Assembly (NCBI RefSeq): GCF_049650445.1
Contig: NZ_JBASAD010000032.1
Location: 1 to 64,000, forward strand
Source of the DNA: Castellaniella sp049650445
GTDB taxonomy: Bacteria > Pseudomonadota > Gammaproteobacteria > Burkholderiales > Burkholderiaceae_B
DNA: 64,000 bases
Direction of reading: 5' to 3'
Shown here: positions 1 through 8,027 of the stretch, in pieces
How the letters are laid out: every line of letters starts with the position of its first letter
Numbering within the stretch: the stretch's first letter is position 1
Translations under genes and position numbers: made by a program
Notes under the pieces: model-generated
Databases searched by the model: none
Told to the model about the DNA's origin: nothing
Seen by the model: only the letters and a program-made list of their open reading frames with translations

Positions 1-1841
1 GCCTGCGGCGCATCGCCCCCCGAGGCCGGCGGCTGCGGCGCGCGCGGCGGGCGGCCGGACATGATGTCTTCGATCTGTTCGGCGTCGATGGTTTCCCATT
101 CGAGCAGGGCCTTGGCCATGACGTGCATCTTGTCCTGGTTGGACTCGATCAGGTTGCGCGCCACGCGGTACTGCTCGTCGATGATGCTGCGGATCTCGGA
201 ATCGACCTTTTGCATGGTGGCCTCGGACACGTGCGTGGTCTTGGTCACGCTGCGACCCAGGAAGACCTCGCCCTCGTTTTCGGCATATACCACGGGGCCC
301 AGGGAATCGGTCATGCCGTAGCGCGTGACGATGTCGCGGGCGATGGCGGTGGCGCGCTCGAAGTCGTTGGAGGCGCCCGTCGTCATCTGGCCCATGAAGA
401 CTTCTTCGGCGATACGGCCGCCGAACAGCACCGCGATGGTATTCAGCAGACGTTCCTTGTCCATGCTGTAGCGATCACCCTCGGGCAACTGCATCGTCAC
501 CCCCAGCGCGCGGCCGCGCGGGATGATGGTGACCTTGTGTACCGGATCGGTCTTGGGCAGCAAGCGCGCCACCAGGGCGTGGCCGGACTCATGATAGGCC
601 GTGTTGCGGCGTTCTTCTTCGGGCATGATCATGGAGCGGCGTTCCGCGCCCATGATGATCTTGTCCTTGGCCTTTTCCAGGTCGGACATGTCCACCGTAC
701 GGCCGTTGCGGCGCGCGGCGAACAGCGCGGCCTCGTTGATCAGATTGGCCAGGTCGGCGCCGGAAAAGCCCGGCGTGCCGCGCGCCAGCACACTGGCGTC
801 GACGTTCTGGGCGATGGGCACCTTGCGCATGTGGACTTTCAGGATCTGCTCGCGGCCGCGGATGTCAGGCAGCGACACGACCACCTGGCGGTCGAAGCGG
901 CCCGGGCGCAGCAGCGCCGGGTCCAGCACGTCGGGCCGGTTGGTGGCGGCGATCACCAGCACGCCCTGGCCGGTCTCGAAACCGTCCATTTCGACCAGCA
1001 ACTGGTTCAGGGTCTGTTCGCGTTCGTCGTTGCCCCCGCCCAGGCCGGCGCCGCGCTGGCGGCCCACGGCGTCGATTTCATCGATGAAGATGATGCAGGG
1101 GGACTGTTTTTTGGCGTTCTCGAACATGTCGCGCACACGGGCTGCGCCCACGCCGACGAACATTTCGACGAAATCCGAACCGGAAATGCTGAAGAACGGA
1201 ACCTTGGCTTCGCCGGCGATGGCCTTGGCCAGCAGCGTTTTACCCGTACCCGGAGAGCCGACCATCAGCACGCCGCGCGGGATGCGGCCGCCCAAGCGCT
1301 GGAATTTGGTGGGGTCACGCAGGAAATCGACCAATTCCTGGACGTCTTCCTTGGCCTCGTCGCAACCGGCGACGTCTGCGAACGTGATGTTGTTGGTATT
1401 TTCATCCATCATGCGCGCACGCGACTTGCCGAAGCTGAACGCCCCGCCCTTGCCGCCGCCCTGCATCTGGCGCATGAAGAAAATCCACACCCCGATCAGC
1501 AGCAGCATCGGGAACCAGGAAATGAACAGGCTGGCCAGGAAAGAAGGCTCTTCGCGGGCCTTGCCGGAAACCTGGACACCGTTCTTGACCAGTTCGGGCA
1601 CCATCCACAGGTCGCCGGGCGAGGTCAGGCTGTAGGAACGACCGGATTCCGGGGACACGTAGATCGTGTCGCCCTGAATGTCGACCTTGTTGATTCGGCC
1701 GGCACGCGCGTCGTTCATGAATTGCGTGTAACTGACCGCATCCCCGCTCGTAGCCGTGTGTCCGTCGAACTGCTTGAACACCGTGAAGAGCACGAGCGCG
1801 ATCACCAGCCAGACCGCAACCTTGGAAAACGAGTTGTTCAA
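1..1841 (-). CDS. ftsH: ATP-dependent zinc metalloprotease FtsH (3' end outside window)
   Basis: Membrane-anchored AAA+ protease that extracts and degrades misfolded membrane proteins and short-lived regulators. About 613 codons are present; the C-terminus lies before position 1. An N-terminal membrane segment is followed by a periplasmic domain, the AAA module with Walker A GSPGTGKT at about residues 195-202, and the zinc motif HESGH at about 417-421, matching the usual FtsH spacing. The start is a TTG at 1841, giving MNNSFSKVAVW; AGGAGG stands at 1848-1853, and no ATG near the expected N-terminus fits. It follows rlmE on the same strand, the common rlmE-ftsH pair. A 707-codon open frame on the plus strand is its antisense shadow. 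Confidence 0.97.
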   Translation of the reverse strand, partial: MNNSFSKVAVWLVIALVLFTVFKQFDGHTATSGDAVSYTQFMNDARAGRINKVDIQGDTIYVSPESGRSYSLTSPGDLWMVPELVKNGVQVSGKAREEPSFLASLFISWFPMLLLIGVWIFFMRQMQGGGKGGAFSFGKSRARMMDENTNNITFADVAGCDEAKEDVQELVDFLRDPTKFQRLGGRIPRGVLMVGSPGTGKTLLAKAIAGEAKVPFFSISGSDFVEMFVGVGAARVRDMFENAKKQSPCIIFIDEIDAVGRQRGAGLGGGNDEREQTLNQLLVEMDGFETGQGVLVIAATNRPDVLDPALLRPGRFDRQVVVSLPDIRGREQILKVHMRKVPIAQNVDASVLARGTPGFSGADLANLINEAALFAARRNGRTVDMSDLEKAKDKIIMGAERRSMIMPEEERRNTAYHESGHALVARLLPKTDPVHKVTIIPRGRALGVTMQLPEGDRYSMDKERLLNTIAVLFGGRIAEEVFMGQMTTGASNDFERATAIARDIVTRYGMTDSLGPVVYAENEGEVFLGRSVTKTTHVSEATMQKVDSEIRSIIDEQYRVARNLIESNQDKMHVMAKALLEWETIDAEQIEDIMSGRPPRAPQPPASGGDAPQ

Positions 1842-1955
1842 AGCCAACCTCCTGGGTATATACCGCTGCCCGCCCGTCGCCCGCGCGCCGCATCCGGCGA
1901 CGCGCAATTACAACAAGCTGACAGATACGTCAATGCTTCATTCTACCTGAATCCG

Positions 1956-2639
1956 CTAGGCGGACGCAGCGTCCACGTCATCGGCCAGCGCCCGTCCCGG
2001 AGCAGGGCTTTTCAACACGCGGCCAACCAGGAAGGTCTCGGAGGACTCGTCCCGGGACGCCTTGGGCTTGCGCTCGACCACCCGGACGAAATGCTGCTTG
2101 AACATCTGCACGATCTGCGAAAACCCGCTGCCGTGGAAGGCCTTGACTACCAAGGCGCCCTCCGGCTTCAGGTGACTGCAGGCGAATTCCAGCGCCAATT
2201 CGCAGACGTGGGCAATGCGGGCGGAATCCGCCGAGGCCACACCTGACAGATTGGGGGCCATGTCGGAAATTACAAGATCCACCGCCTGCCCGCCCAGACG
2301 TTCGTGCAATTGCGCCAGGATGGCGTCCTCTCGGAAGTCGCCCTGGATGAATTCCACCCCGGCGATGGGTTCCATGGGCAGCAGGTCCAGCGCCAGCACA
2401 CGGCCGTCGATCTCGCCGCCCGCCGCCAGCAGGCGTTCGCGCACGATCTGCGACCAACTGCCGGGCGTCGAGCCCAGGTCCACGACCACGTCGCCGCGAC
2501 GCAGCAGTTTTTCCGTATCCAGAATCTCGGTCAGCTTGAAGGCGGCGCGCGCACGATAACCCTTCTGTTGCGCCATTTTGACGTAAGGGTCGTGAATATG
2601 CCGCTGAACCCAGGCTTTAGAGAATTTTTTCTTGGCCAT
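1956..2639 (-). CDS. rlmE: 23S rRNA (uridine-2'-O-)-methyltransferase RlmE
   Basis: Methylates the 2'-O of U2552 in the A-loop of 23S rRNA late in 50S assembly, using S-adenosylmethionine. The 227-residue protein starts MAKKKFSKAWVQRH and has the FtsJ-type Rossmann SAM site (VVDLGSTPGSWSQ at about 53-65), then LALDLLPM, the catalytic-region DMAPNLSG, and VVKAFHGSG. These give the K-D-K tetrad framework of the RrmJ/FtsJ family. It runs somewhat longer than the E. coli protein (209). It is transcribed towards ftsH (115-base gap) and divergently from yhbY, whose ATG is only 18 bases away, so the two promoters must overlap. Confidence 0.96.
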   Translation of the reverse strand: MAKKKFSKAWVQRHIHDPYVKMAQQKGYRARAAFKLTEILDTEKLLRRGDVVVDLGSTPGSWSQIVRERLLAAGGEIDGRVLALDLLPMEPIAGVEFIQGDFREDAILAQLHERLGGQAVDLVISDMAPNLSGVASADSARIAHVCELALEFACSHLKPEGALVVKAFHGSGFSQIVQMFKQHFVRVVERKPKASRDESSETFLVGRVLKSPAPGRALADDVDAASA

Positions 2640-2656
2640 TCTCGTACAATTCCAAT

Positions 2657-3277
2657 ATGCCGAAACTCGAACTGACCTCTCAAGAGCGCAGCGCTCTACG
2701 CGCCGCTGCTCATCCCCTGCATCCCGTCGTCCTGATCGGCGACCGCGGCCTGACTGCCGCCGTGCTGGAAGAAATCGACCGCACTCTGGCGGCCCATGAA
2801 CTGATCAAGATCCGTGTCGCCGGCGCCGAGCGCGACGAACGCGACGCGATGCTGGCGGAAATCTGCGAAACGCTGTCCTGCGCCGCAGTGCATCATCTCG
2901 GCAAAACGCTGATTATCTATCGGCCCGATCTGCTTGCGCAACAGGCCGCGCAGGCGGCTGAAAACGCCACCCGGGCCGTGCGCCGGAAATCCGAACCCTA
3001 CGTGCCTAAAAAACAGGCGGCACAACCGCGTGCCGCCCGCCCCGCCCCGCAACGCGCCTCCGGCCCCAGGCAGGACGGATCGGCCGAACGGTCCGCACCG
3101 GATGCGGGCCGCAAAACGCGTCCGGCCGACGACCGGAGCACCGCCAAAGGGACGAAACCGGCACGAAGCAACCGTGCCGATGCAGGCCACGGCATCCCGC
3201 GTCGCAACAGCGGCGGCGGCAACGGCAGTGCGCTGTCGCTGCGCGCCGGAGCCCGGCGCGGCGGCCGCAGCCGCTAA
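2657..3277 (+). CDS. yhbY: YhbY family RNA-binding protein with long basic C-terminal tail
   Basis: Residues 1-97 form a CRS1/YhbY (CRM) domain: LTSQERSALRAAAHPLHPVV, the GDRGLT motif that replaces the canonical GxxG loop, and HELIKIRVAG. The family binds 50S precursor rRNA. Canonical YhbY is about 97 residues; here about 109 more follow, low-complexity and rich in Arg, Lys, Pro, Ala and Gly, likely a disordered nucleic-acid-binding tail. It is divergent from rlmE and convergent with greA, the standard neighbourhood. A TACAAT at 2645-2650 lies only six bases before the ATG, so the mRNA could be leaderless. The domain call is firm; the role of the tail is unknown. Confidence 0.9.
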   Translation: MPKLELTSQERSALRAAAHPLHPVVLIGDRGLTAAVLEEIDRTLAAHELIKIRVAGAERDERDAMLAEICETLSCAAVHHLGKTLIIYRPDLLAQQAAQAAENATRAVRRKSEPYVPKKQAAQPRAARPAPQRASGPRQDGSAERSAPDAGRKTRPADDRSTAKGTKPARSNRADAGHGIPRRNSGGGNGSALSLRAGARRGGRSR

Positions 3278-3350
3278 TCCGCCACGTGGCATCCAGCCGG
3301 CACACGCGCCGTAAAACCGACTCGTGGCGATCCGGCTGAATGCAAGTCCG

Positions 3351-3827
3351 TTACTCGTAGCTGACGGAACAGACTTCGTATTCGCGCACACCGGCCGGCG
3401 CACGCACTTCGACCACGTCGCCTTCGCTGCGGCCGATCAGGGCGCGCGCCACGGGGCTGGACACCGAGATCATGTTGGCGCGGATGTCGGCTTCCAGATC
3501 ACCGACGATCTGATAGGTCAGGCGTTCGCCCGATTCCAGGTCCTCGATCTCGACGATCGCGCCGAACACGGCCTGACCGGCCACGTCCAGGTCCGCCGGA
3601 TTGATGATCTGGGCGTTGGACAGCGTGCCTTCCAGTTCCTGGATGCGGCCCTCGATGAAGCCCTGGCGCTCGCGCGCAGCATCGTATTCGGCGTTTTCGG
3701 ACAAATCACCCTGGGCCCGCGCCTCGGCGATGGCGTTAATGACTTCGGGGCGCTCGACCGTCTTCAGACGGTGCAATTCAGCCTGTAAGCGCTCTGCCCC
3801 GCGAGCTGTCAAAGGGATCGCAGACAT
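3351..3827 (-). CDS. greA: Transcription elongation factor GreA
   Basis: GreA rescues backtracked RNA polymerase by stimulating transcript cleavage. The 158-residue protein (usual length) begins MSAIPLTARGAERLQAEL, carries the acidic coiled-coil tip motif GDLSENAEYDAARERQ at about 40-55 (catalytic D and E), and ends in the FKBP-like domain (SPVARALIGRSEGDVVEV). The ATG at 3827 is preceded by AGGAA; the same frame stays open further upstream but lacks GreA similarity there. In many Betaproteobacteria greA directly follows carB. Here 20 kb of other genes lie between them. An intrinsic terminator sits just upstream of its start (separate entry), suggesting leader attenuation. Confidence 0.96.
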   Translation of the reverse strand: MSAIPLTARGAERLQAELHRLKTVERPEVINAIAEARAQGDLSENAEYDAARERQGFIEGRIQELEGTLSNAQIINPADLDVAGQAVFGAIVEIEDLESGERLTYQIVGDLEADIRANMISVSSPVARALIGRSEGDVVEVRAPAGVREYEVCSVSYE

Positions 3828-3840
3828 AGTTCCTGACTCT

Positions 3841-3873
3841 AAAAGTAAAAGACGCCCCATGCGCGGGGCGCCC
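3841..3873 (-). terminator. Intrinsic terminator in the greA leader
   Basis: Read on the minus strand, GGCGCCCC (3872-3865) pairs with GGGGCGTC (3858-3851), including one G-U pair, around a six-base loop. It is followed by TTTTACTTTT (3850-3841). The T-tract ends about 13 bases before the greA ATG, so it would stop transcription entering greA. E. coli greA has leader terminators that release the GraL RNAs; a comparable arrangement is inferred here. Confidence 0.7.
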
Positions 3874-4019
3874 GACAACGAAAGAAAGAGGGGCGAAATG
3901 TGGTGGTTCCGGCCCGCTGAGGGCTGCCTGGCCATGCGCGCCCATGTGGGGGCTGATGAGGGACCGACGTAGCATGGCGCCACCGACATCCCGACCAGGT
4001 GGCCTGCCGGCTCGCCCGT

Positions 4020-4044
4020 GAAAAACCCCGGCCGAAACCGGGGT
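4020..4044 (-). terminator. Stranded minus-strand terminator upstream of greA
   Basis: On the minus strand ACCCCGG (4044-4038) pairs with CCGGGGT (4031-4025) around a TTTCGG loop, followed by TTTTTC: a textbook intrinsic terminator. No minus-strand gene lies upstream of it until 7.2 kb, because the HD-GYP gene on the plus strand intervenes. It fits either an old carB-greA terminator left in place by an insertion or a first attenuator in the greA leader. Confidence 0.65.
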
Positions 4045-4250
4045 GCTTGAGGATATTGTGGGCAATCCGGAGGGAAAAAGCAAGCCCCGGTGCCTCGATG
4101 CAGAGTCAAGGTAAAATCGCCGTTTCTCTCTTGCTCGCAACCGGCGTGGCTCAGGCGCCGTCTCAAAGCCGGACCACTATACAATCCAAGCCTGAACATT
4201 CAATATACACACAGCCCGCCGGGGCTTCTTTCCCGGCCGCCGGAGCGGAA

Positions 4251-7151
4251 ATGCGAGACGACACGAACAGCCCCATGCCGCATCCCCCCCGTTCGGCACG
4301 CGCCTGGCCCATCCGTCATATCATCGCCGGTATCACGGTCATCGCCATGACGCTCGTGGCCGTTGTGCTGATCTCGCTGAGCTGGTTCGGATCCAAGCGG
4401 GCCTTTCTCGACATGGCGCAGGTGATCGCGCTCAATGCCAGCCAACTGACCGCCGAGCGGTCCCGCCGGATGATTGCGCCGGGCGAAGCCATGCTGAACG
4501 TCCTCGCCTCCAATCCTTTCATCCGCAAGGTGCGGGAAAACGAGGAATGGATGCTGCGCACCACGCTGGCGCCTACGCTGGCGGCCAACCCGTTGATATC
4601 CAGCCTCTACGTGGGCTACCGGAACGGAGACTTTCTCTCACTGCGGCCTCTGCAGGACGAGAAAACCCGGCACTATTTCCAGGCGCCGCCCCGCGCCGAT
4701 TACCTCATCAACATGCTCACGCGCCTCGAAGACGGCTCCACGCGCAATCACCTGTTTTTCTACGATGCACAGCATGAACTGCTGACGCAAAGAGACCAGT
4801 CCGAGAACGCATTCGATCCACGCACACGTCCCTGGTATACCCAGTCGATGACAAACGACGAAATCGTGACCTCGGGGCCCTACGCTTTCTTTACGAACCA
4901 CCAGGCCGGGATCACCTTGTCCCGGTCAGCCCGCTCGGGACAAGCGGTCGTGGGCGTGGACATCACCCTGACGGATCTGGGCAAAGGCCTTGCCAGCCTG
5001 CGCATGACGCCCAGCGCCGAATTGGCCTTGGCGACTCCGGACGGCACCATCATCGCCTACAGCGGCGCGACGCCGCCAGCGTCGATCCAGCCCGATGGAC
5101 AGCCCAGGCTGTCGTCACTGGATGACCTGGGCGCGGCAGCGTTGTCCCGCCTGTGGAAAACGGCCCCGTCCTCGACCGACTCCGTCCTCCTGTATGAAGA
5201 GGACGGTCGGGAATGGCTGGGAGCCGCATTTCCGTTCGACGGCATCCAGGGGCTTGATCTGCAACTGCTGGTCACTGCGCCCGCAGATGAACTACTCGGC
5301 GATCTGGCACGCAATCGGATGCACATGGTCCTCATATCGTCCGTTCTGATCCTGCTTCTTCTGCCGCTTGGATGGAGCACCGGAAGCTCCGTGGGCCACG
5401 CGCTGGAACGCCTGACGGACCGTGCGCGAAGAATGTCATTGTTCGACTTCAGCCGACCCGGATCCGGGTCGACGCGCCTGCGCGAGGTCGGCGAACTCAA
5501 CCAGGTCATGAACCATGTCGGCGGCACGGTCCAGGCCTTCCTGGAAATCAGCCAGACGCTGGGCTCCGAACCGCGCATTGAAGCCATGCTTGCCCAAGTG
5601 CTGGAAAAGCTCGTCAAGGCCACACGCTGCCTGGACGGCGCCGTCTACCTGTCGGAGGACGGGCGGGAATCCCTGCTGCTGGCCGCTACGTTCAACGTCG
5701 GGAAAGAAGCACCAGAATGCGGCGCTTGGCCGGAACACTGGCCACCGCCGGATGTGGACATGAACGATGACGGTCCACATGAGCGGATCACGTTCGAATT
5801 ACGCAGCCGCCGGGGCCACCTGGAAGGACTGCTCGTGCTGACCCATGCGCGGGATCCGGACCACACCTCGCCCGAGTTCCTGTCGTTTACGAACCAGTTG
5901 ACCGGCATGCTGGCCATGTCCATCGAGGCGCGCCAGTTCATGCAGGCCCAGAAGGAGCTGCTGGACGCGATCATTCGCGTCCTGGCCGACGCCATCGATG
6001 CCAAGAGCCCCTACACCGGCGGCCATTGCGAACGCGTCCCCCAACTGGCCATCATGCTGGCCGATCAGATCGCGGCGGAAACCAGCGGGCCGTACGCCGA
6101 CTTCACTCTGAACGAAGATGAGCGCTACGAATTCCGTCTCGCCGCCTGGCTGCACGATTGCGGCAAGGTCACCAGCCCCGAGCACATCATCGACAAGGCC
6201 ACCAAGCTGGAGGTCATCCACAACCGGATCCATGAAATCCGCATGCGTTTCGAAGTCCTGTGGCGCGATGCCGAGATCAACCGCCTGCAGGCCAGGCTCG
6301 CGGGCGAGGATGAGGATCGCGCCGCCGCCACCCTGAATGCGCGGCACGCGCAATTGCAGGACGACTTCCGGTTCGTCGCCCAATGCAACATCGGCGGAGA
6401 ATTCCTCTCCGACGAGGCGATCGCGCGCCTGCACCAGATCGCGGAAACGACCTGGATGCGCCATTTTGACGACAGCATCGGCCTGTCTTCGGCCGAGCTC
6501 GCCAAACTGGCGATCAGCCGCCCGCACCCGCCCGAGCTGCCCGCCGCCGAATCGTTACTGGCCGACAAACCCGAGCACATCGTGCCGTGGGATGAAGCGC
6601 GCAAGCCCGCAGTGGAGCGCGATGACCCGCGCAACACGCTGGGGTTCGACATGAAACTGCCGGCATGCCGGCAAAATGCGGGGGAATTGCACAATCTGAC
6701 CATCCGCCGCGGCACGCTGACGGAAGAGGACCGCTTTGCGATCAACGATCACATGGTCCAAACCCTGACCATGCTGACCCAACTGCCCTGGCCACGCCAC
6801 CTGGAACGGGTGCCCGACATCGCGGCCAACCACCACGAAAGAATGGACGGCGCCGGCTATCCGCGCCGTATTCCCGGAGAAAAGCTGCAGCTCACCGAAC
6901 GCATCATGGCCCTGGTCGACGTCTTCGAGGCGCTGACAGCCGCCGACCGCCCCTACAAGCCATCCAAGACCCTGTCCGAGTCCCTGCGCATCATGGCGTT
7001 CATGTGCAGGGATGGGCATCTCGACCCCCAACTGTACTTGTACTTCCTGCGCAGCCCCGTCTGGCTGGCCTACGCACGCGACTTCATGAAGACAGCGCAG
7101 ATCGACGCCGTGGATGCCGAAGCACTGGCGCGCATTGCCGAGGGCAAATGA
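4251..7151 (+). CDS. Membrane HD-GYP cyclic-di-GMP phosphodiesterase with extracytoplasmic Cache-like sensor
   Basis: Probable sensor enzyme hydrolysing c-di-GMP, 966 residues. A membrane segment at about 22-46 is followed by a roughly 300-residue periplasmic region of double-Cache type, a second membrane segment (MHMVLISSVLILLLLPLGW, about 358-376), a HAMP-like linker, a GAF-like region, and a C-terminal HD-GYP domain. H592 opens the domain, H635-D636 (HDCGK) is the metal HD, HHERMDGAGYP contains the GYP at 869-871, and LVDVFEALTAADRPYK follows. About 200 residues separate HD from GYP, a large insertion also known in other HD-GYP proteins. I chose the ATG at 4251 because the sequence before it is not protein-like. 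It has no partner gene and sits at the left edge of the insert. Confidence 0.88.
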   Translation: MRDDTNSPMPHPPRSARAWPIRHIIAGITVIAMTLVAVVLISLSWFGSKRAFLDMAQVIALNASQLTAERSRRMIAPGEAMLNVLASNPFIRKVRENEEWMLRTTLAPTLAANPLISSLYVGYRNGDFLSLRPLQDEKTRHYFQAPPRADYLINMLTRLEDGSTRNHLFFYDAQHELLTQRDQSENAFDPRTRPWYTQSMTNDEIVTSGPYAFFTNHQAGITLSRSARSGQAVVGVDITLTDLGKGLASLRMTPSAELALATPDGTIIAYSGATPPASIQPDGQPRLSSLDDLGAAALSRLWKTAPSSTDSVLLYEEDGREWLGAAFPFDGIQGLDLQLLVTAPADELLGDLARNRMHMVLISSVLILLLLPLGWSTGSSVGHALERLTDRARRMSLFDFSRPGSGSTRLREVGELNQVMNHVGGTVQAFLEISQTLGSEPRIEAMLAQVLEKLVKATRCLDGAVYLSEDGRESLLLAATFNVGKEAPECGAWPEHWPPPDVDMNDDGPHERITFELRSRRGHLEGLLVLTHARDPDHTSPEFLSFTNQLTGMLAMSIEARQFMQAQKELLDAIIRVLADAIDAKSPYTGGHCERVPQLAIMLADQIAAETSGPYADFTLNEDERYEFRLAAWLHDCGKVTSPEHIIDKATKLEVIHNRIHEIRMRFEVLWRDAEINRLQARLAGEDEDRAAATLNARHAQLQDDFRFVAQCNIGGEFLSDEAIARLHQIAETTWMRHFDDSIGLSSAELAKLAISRPHPPELPAAESLLADKPEHIVPWDEARKPAVERDDPRNTLGFDMKLPACRQNAGELHNLTIRRGTLTEEDRFAINDHMVQTLTMLTQLPWPRHLERVPDIAANHHERMDGAGYPRRIPGEKLQLTERIMALVDVFEALTAADRPYKPSKTLSESLRIMAFMCRDGHLDPQLYLYFLRSPVWLAYARDFMKTAQIDAVDAEALARIAEGK

Positions 7152-7153
7152 AA

Positions 7154-7196
7154 ACGGCCCGGAGGGCCGCGTCCTGCGCGGCGCCCTCCGGGCCGT
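7154..7196 (-). terminator. 14-bp perfect stem between convergent genes
   Basis: ACGGCCCGGAGGGC (7154-7167) is an exact inverted repeat of 7183-7196. On the minus strand it is followed by TTTT, making it an intrinsic terminator for the 216-residue protein gene; it probably also limits read-through from the HD-GYP gene, whose stop is at 7149-7151. Confidence 0.8.
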
Positions 7197-7211
7197 GGAC
7201 GATCAAACGCC

Positions 7212-7862
7212 TCAGGCGTAGGTCTTGAAGGTGTTCGTCCCGGGCTTGAGCAAATCCAGGAACGCATCGGTCGGGCTGGTGTCGCTGCGCGCGGCCAGGA
7301 TGGCGTCGACGTCCACCTTGCCGGGCTCCTGCGCCTTGTAGGCGCTGACCATCGCATCCGTGATGTCTTCCGGGTACAGCGTCGACACCTCCTTGATCGC
7401 ATTCCAGACGTCGAGCTTGTCGCCAAAGCCATTGTTCTTCAGGCCCAGGTCGCCGCCGCCGGTCTTGAAGGCCGAATAGGCGATCTCCTCGGGATTCTTG
7501 GTCTTGCTCAGGCCCTCGTAGGATGCGTTGCTGCTGCTGTACATCACCATGTTGCGCAGCCAGATCGCTGCGCGCCCCAGGTACGAAGTCTGCTCCTGGT
7601 GTTCTTCCTTGATCTTGCTGCGCACCTCGTAGGCCTCGCGCGCCAGAGCCTCTCCGAAACACTGTTCCTGATCATGGAATTCCTGGAATTTCGTCTTGAA
7701 CTCCTGGTAGGCTTCGCTGATTTTCACGTTGTAGCTTTCCCGGACTTCCTGATCGCCGCGCGGCTGCTTGGCGCCTTCGGCCACAGGCGCGTTCTTGGAC
7801 CCCTGGGCGGACTCCTGGGCGCCCCAGGAAAGATAGGAACTCACGGTACTGATGGCACTCAT
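7212..7862 (-). CDS. Candidate T3SS substrate, 216 residues, unknown function
   Basis: I do not recognise a family. The protein starts MSAISTVSSYLSWGAQESAQ, a Ser-rich N-terminus without hydrophobic signal, as usual for T3SS substrates. Residues about 45-95 are charged and probably helical (ISEAYQEFKTKFQEFHDQEQ); a Ser/Asn-rich patch follows, and the C-terminal half looks globular. The evidence for secretion is its promoter: a GGAAC-N17-TACTTA element at 7937-7964 matches those before the T3SS operons. It is monocistronic, ending in a strong terminator, with no chaperone beside it. A secreted effector or accessory factor is my inference. Confidence 0.6.
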   Translation of the reverse strand: MSAISTVSSYLSWGAQESAQGSKNAPVAEGAKQPRGDQEVRESYNVKISEAYQEFKTKFQEFHDQEQCFGEALAREAYEVRSKIKEEHQEQTSYLGRAAIWLRNMVMYSSSNASYEGLSKTKNPEEIAYSAFKTGGGDLGLKNNGFGDKLDVWNAIKEVSTLYPEDITDAMVSAYKAQEPGKVDVDAILAARSDTSPTDAFLDLLKPGTNTFKTYA

Positions 7863-7936
7863 CTCTGATTTCTCTCAAATTTAGTTCGGGCCCGGGCCGA
7901 AGGATTTCCGGCCTTGCTCAAAGGCCCCTGCACTCT

Positions 7937-7964
7937 TAAGTAACCATTGAAAACAAGGAGTTCC
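7937..7964 (-). promoter_or_regulatory. T3SS-type ECF promoter box (216-residue protein)
   Basis: Minus strand: TGGAAC, with GGAAC at 7964-7960, then 17 bases ending in GGT, then TACTTA (7942-7937). The same spacing and bases recur before five other transcription units in this window. Transcription would start near 7930, giving a leader of about 70 bases. Confidence 0.75.
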
Positions 7965-7998
7965 ACGCTTCAAGCATAAATCCGGATCGTTTCCCAGA

Positions 7999-8018
7999 CC
8001 CGCCCCTGGCCGGGCGGG
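7999..8018 (-). terminator. GC-rich hairpin after the RutG-like permease gene
   Basis: CCCGCCC (7999-8005) pairs with GGGCGGG (8012-8018) around a six-base loop, ten bases after the permease stop codon. There is no T-tract, so termination may be partial. Confidence 0.45.
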
Positions 8019-8027
8019 CAAGGAAGG

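Larger units (their letters stand above)
3828..4250. other. Intergenic region between greA and the HD-GYP gene
   Basis: These 423 bases separate two divergent genes. They hold two minus-strand intrinsic terminators (3841-3873 and 4020-4044). Both flanking genes' open frames extend into the region, but neither extension has family similarity. No convincing small gene is visible. The stretch between the two terminators could be transcribed as a short RNA from a greA promoter that I could not place. Confidence 0.5.

Noticed and set aside
123..2246. Long plus-strand open frame of 707 codons opposite ftsH and rlmE
   Set aside because: Antisense shadow of two highly conserved genes; composition is His/Arg/Gly-rich and matches no family.
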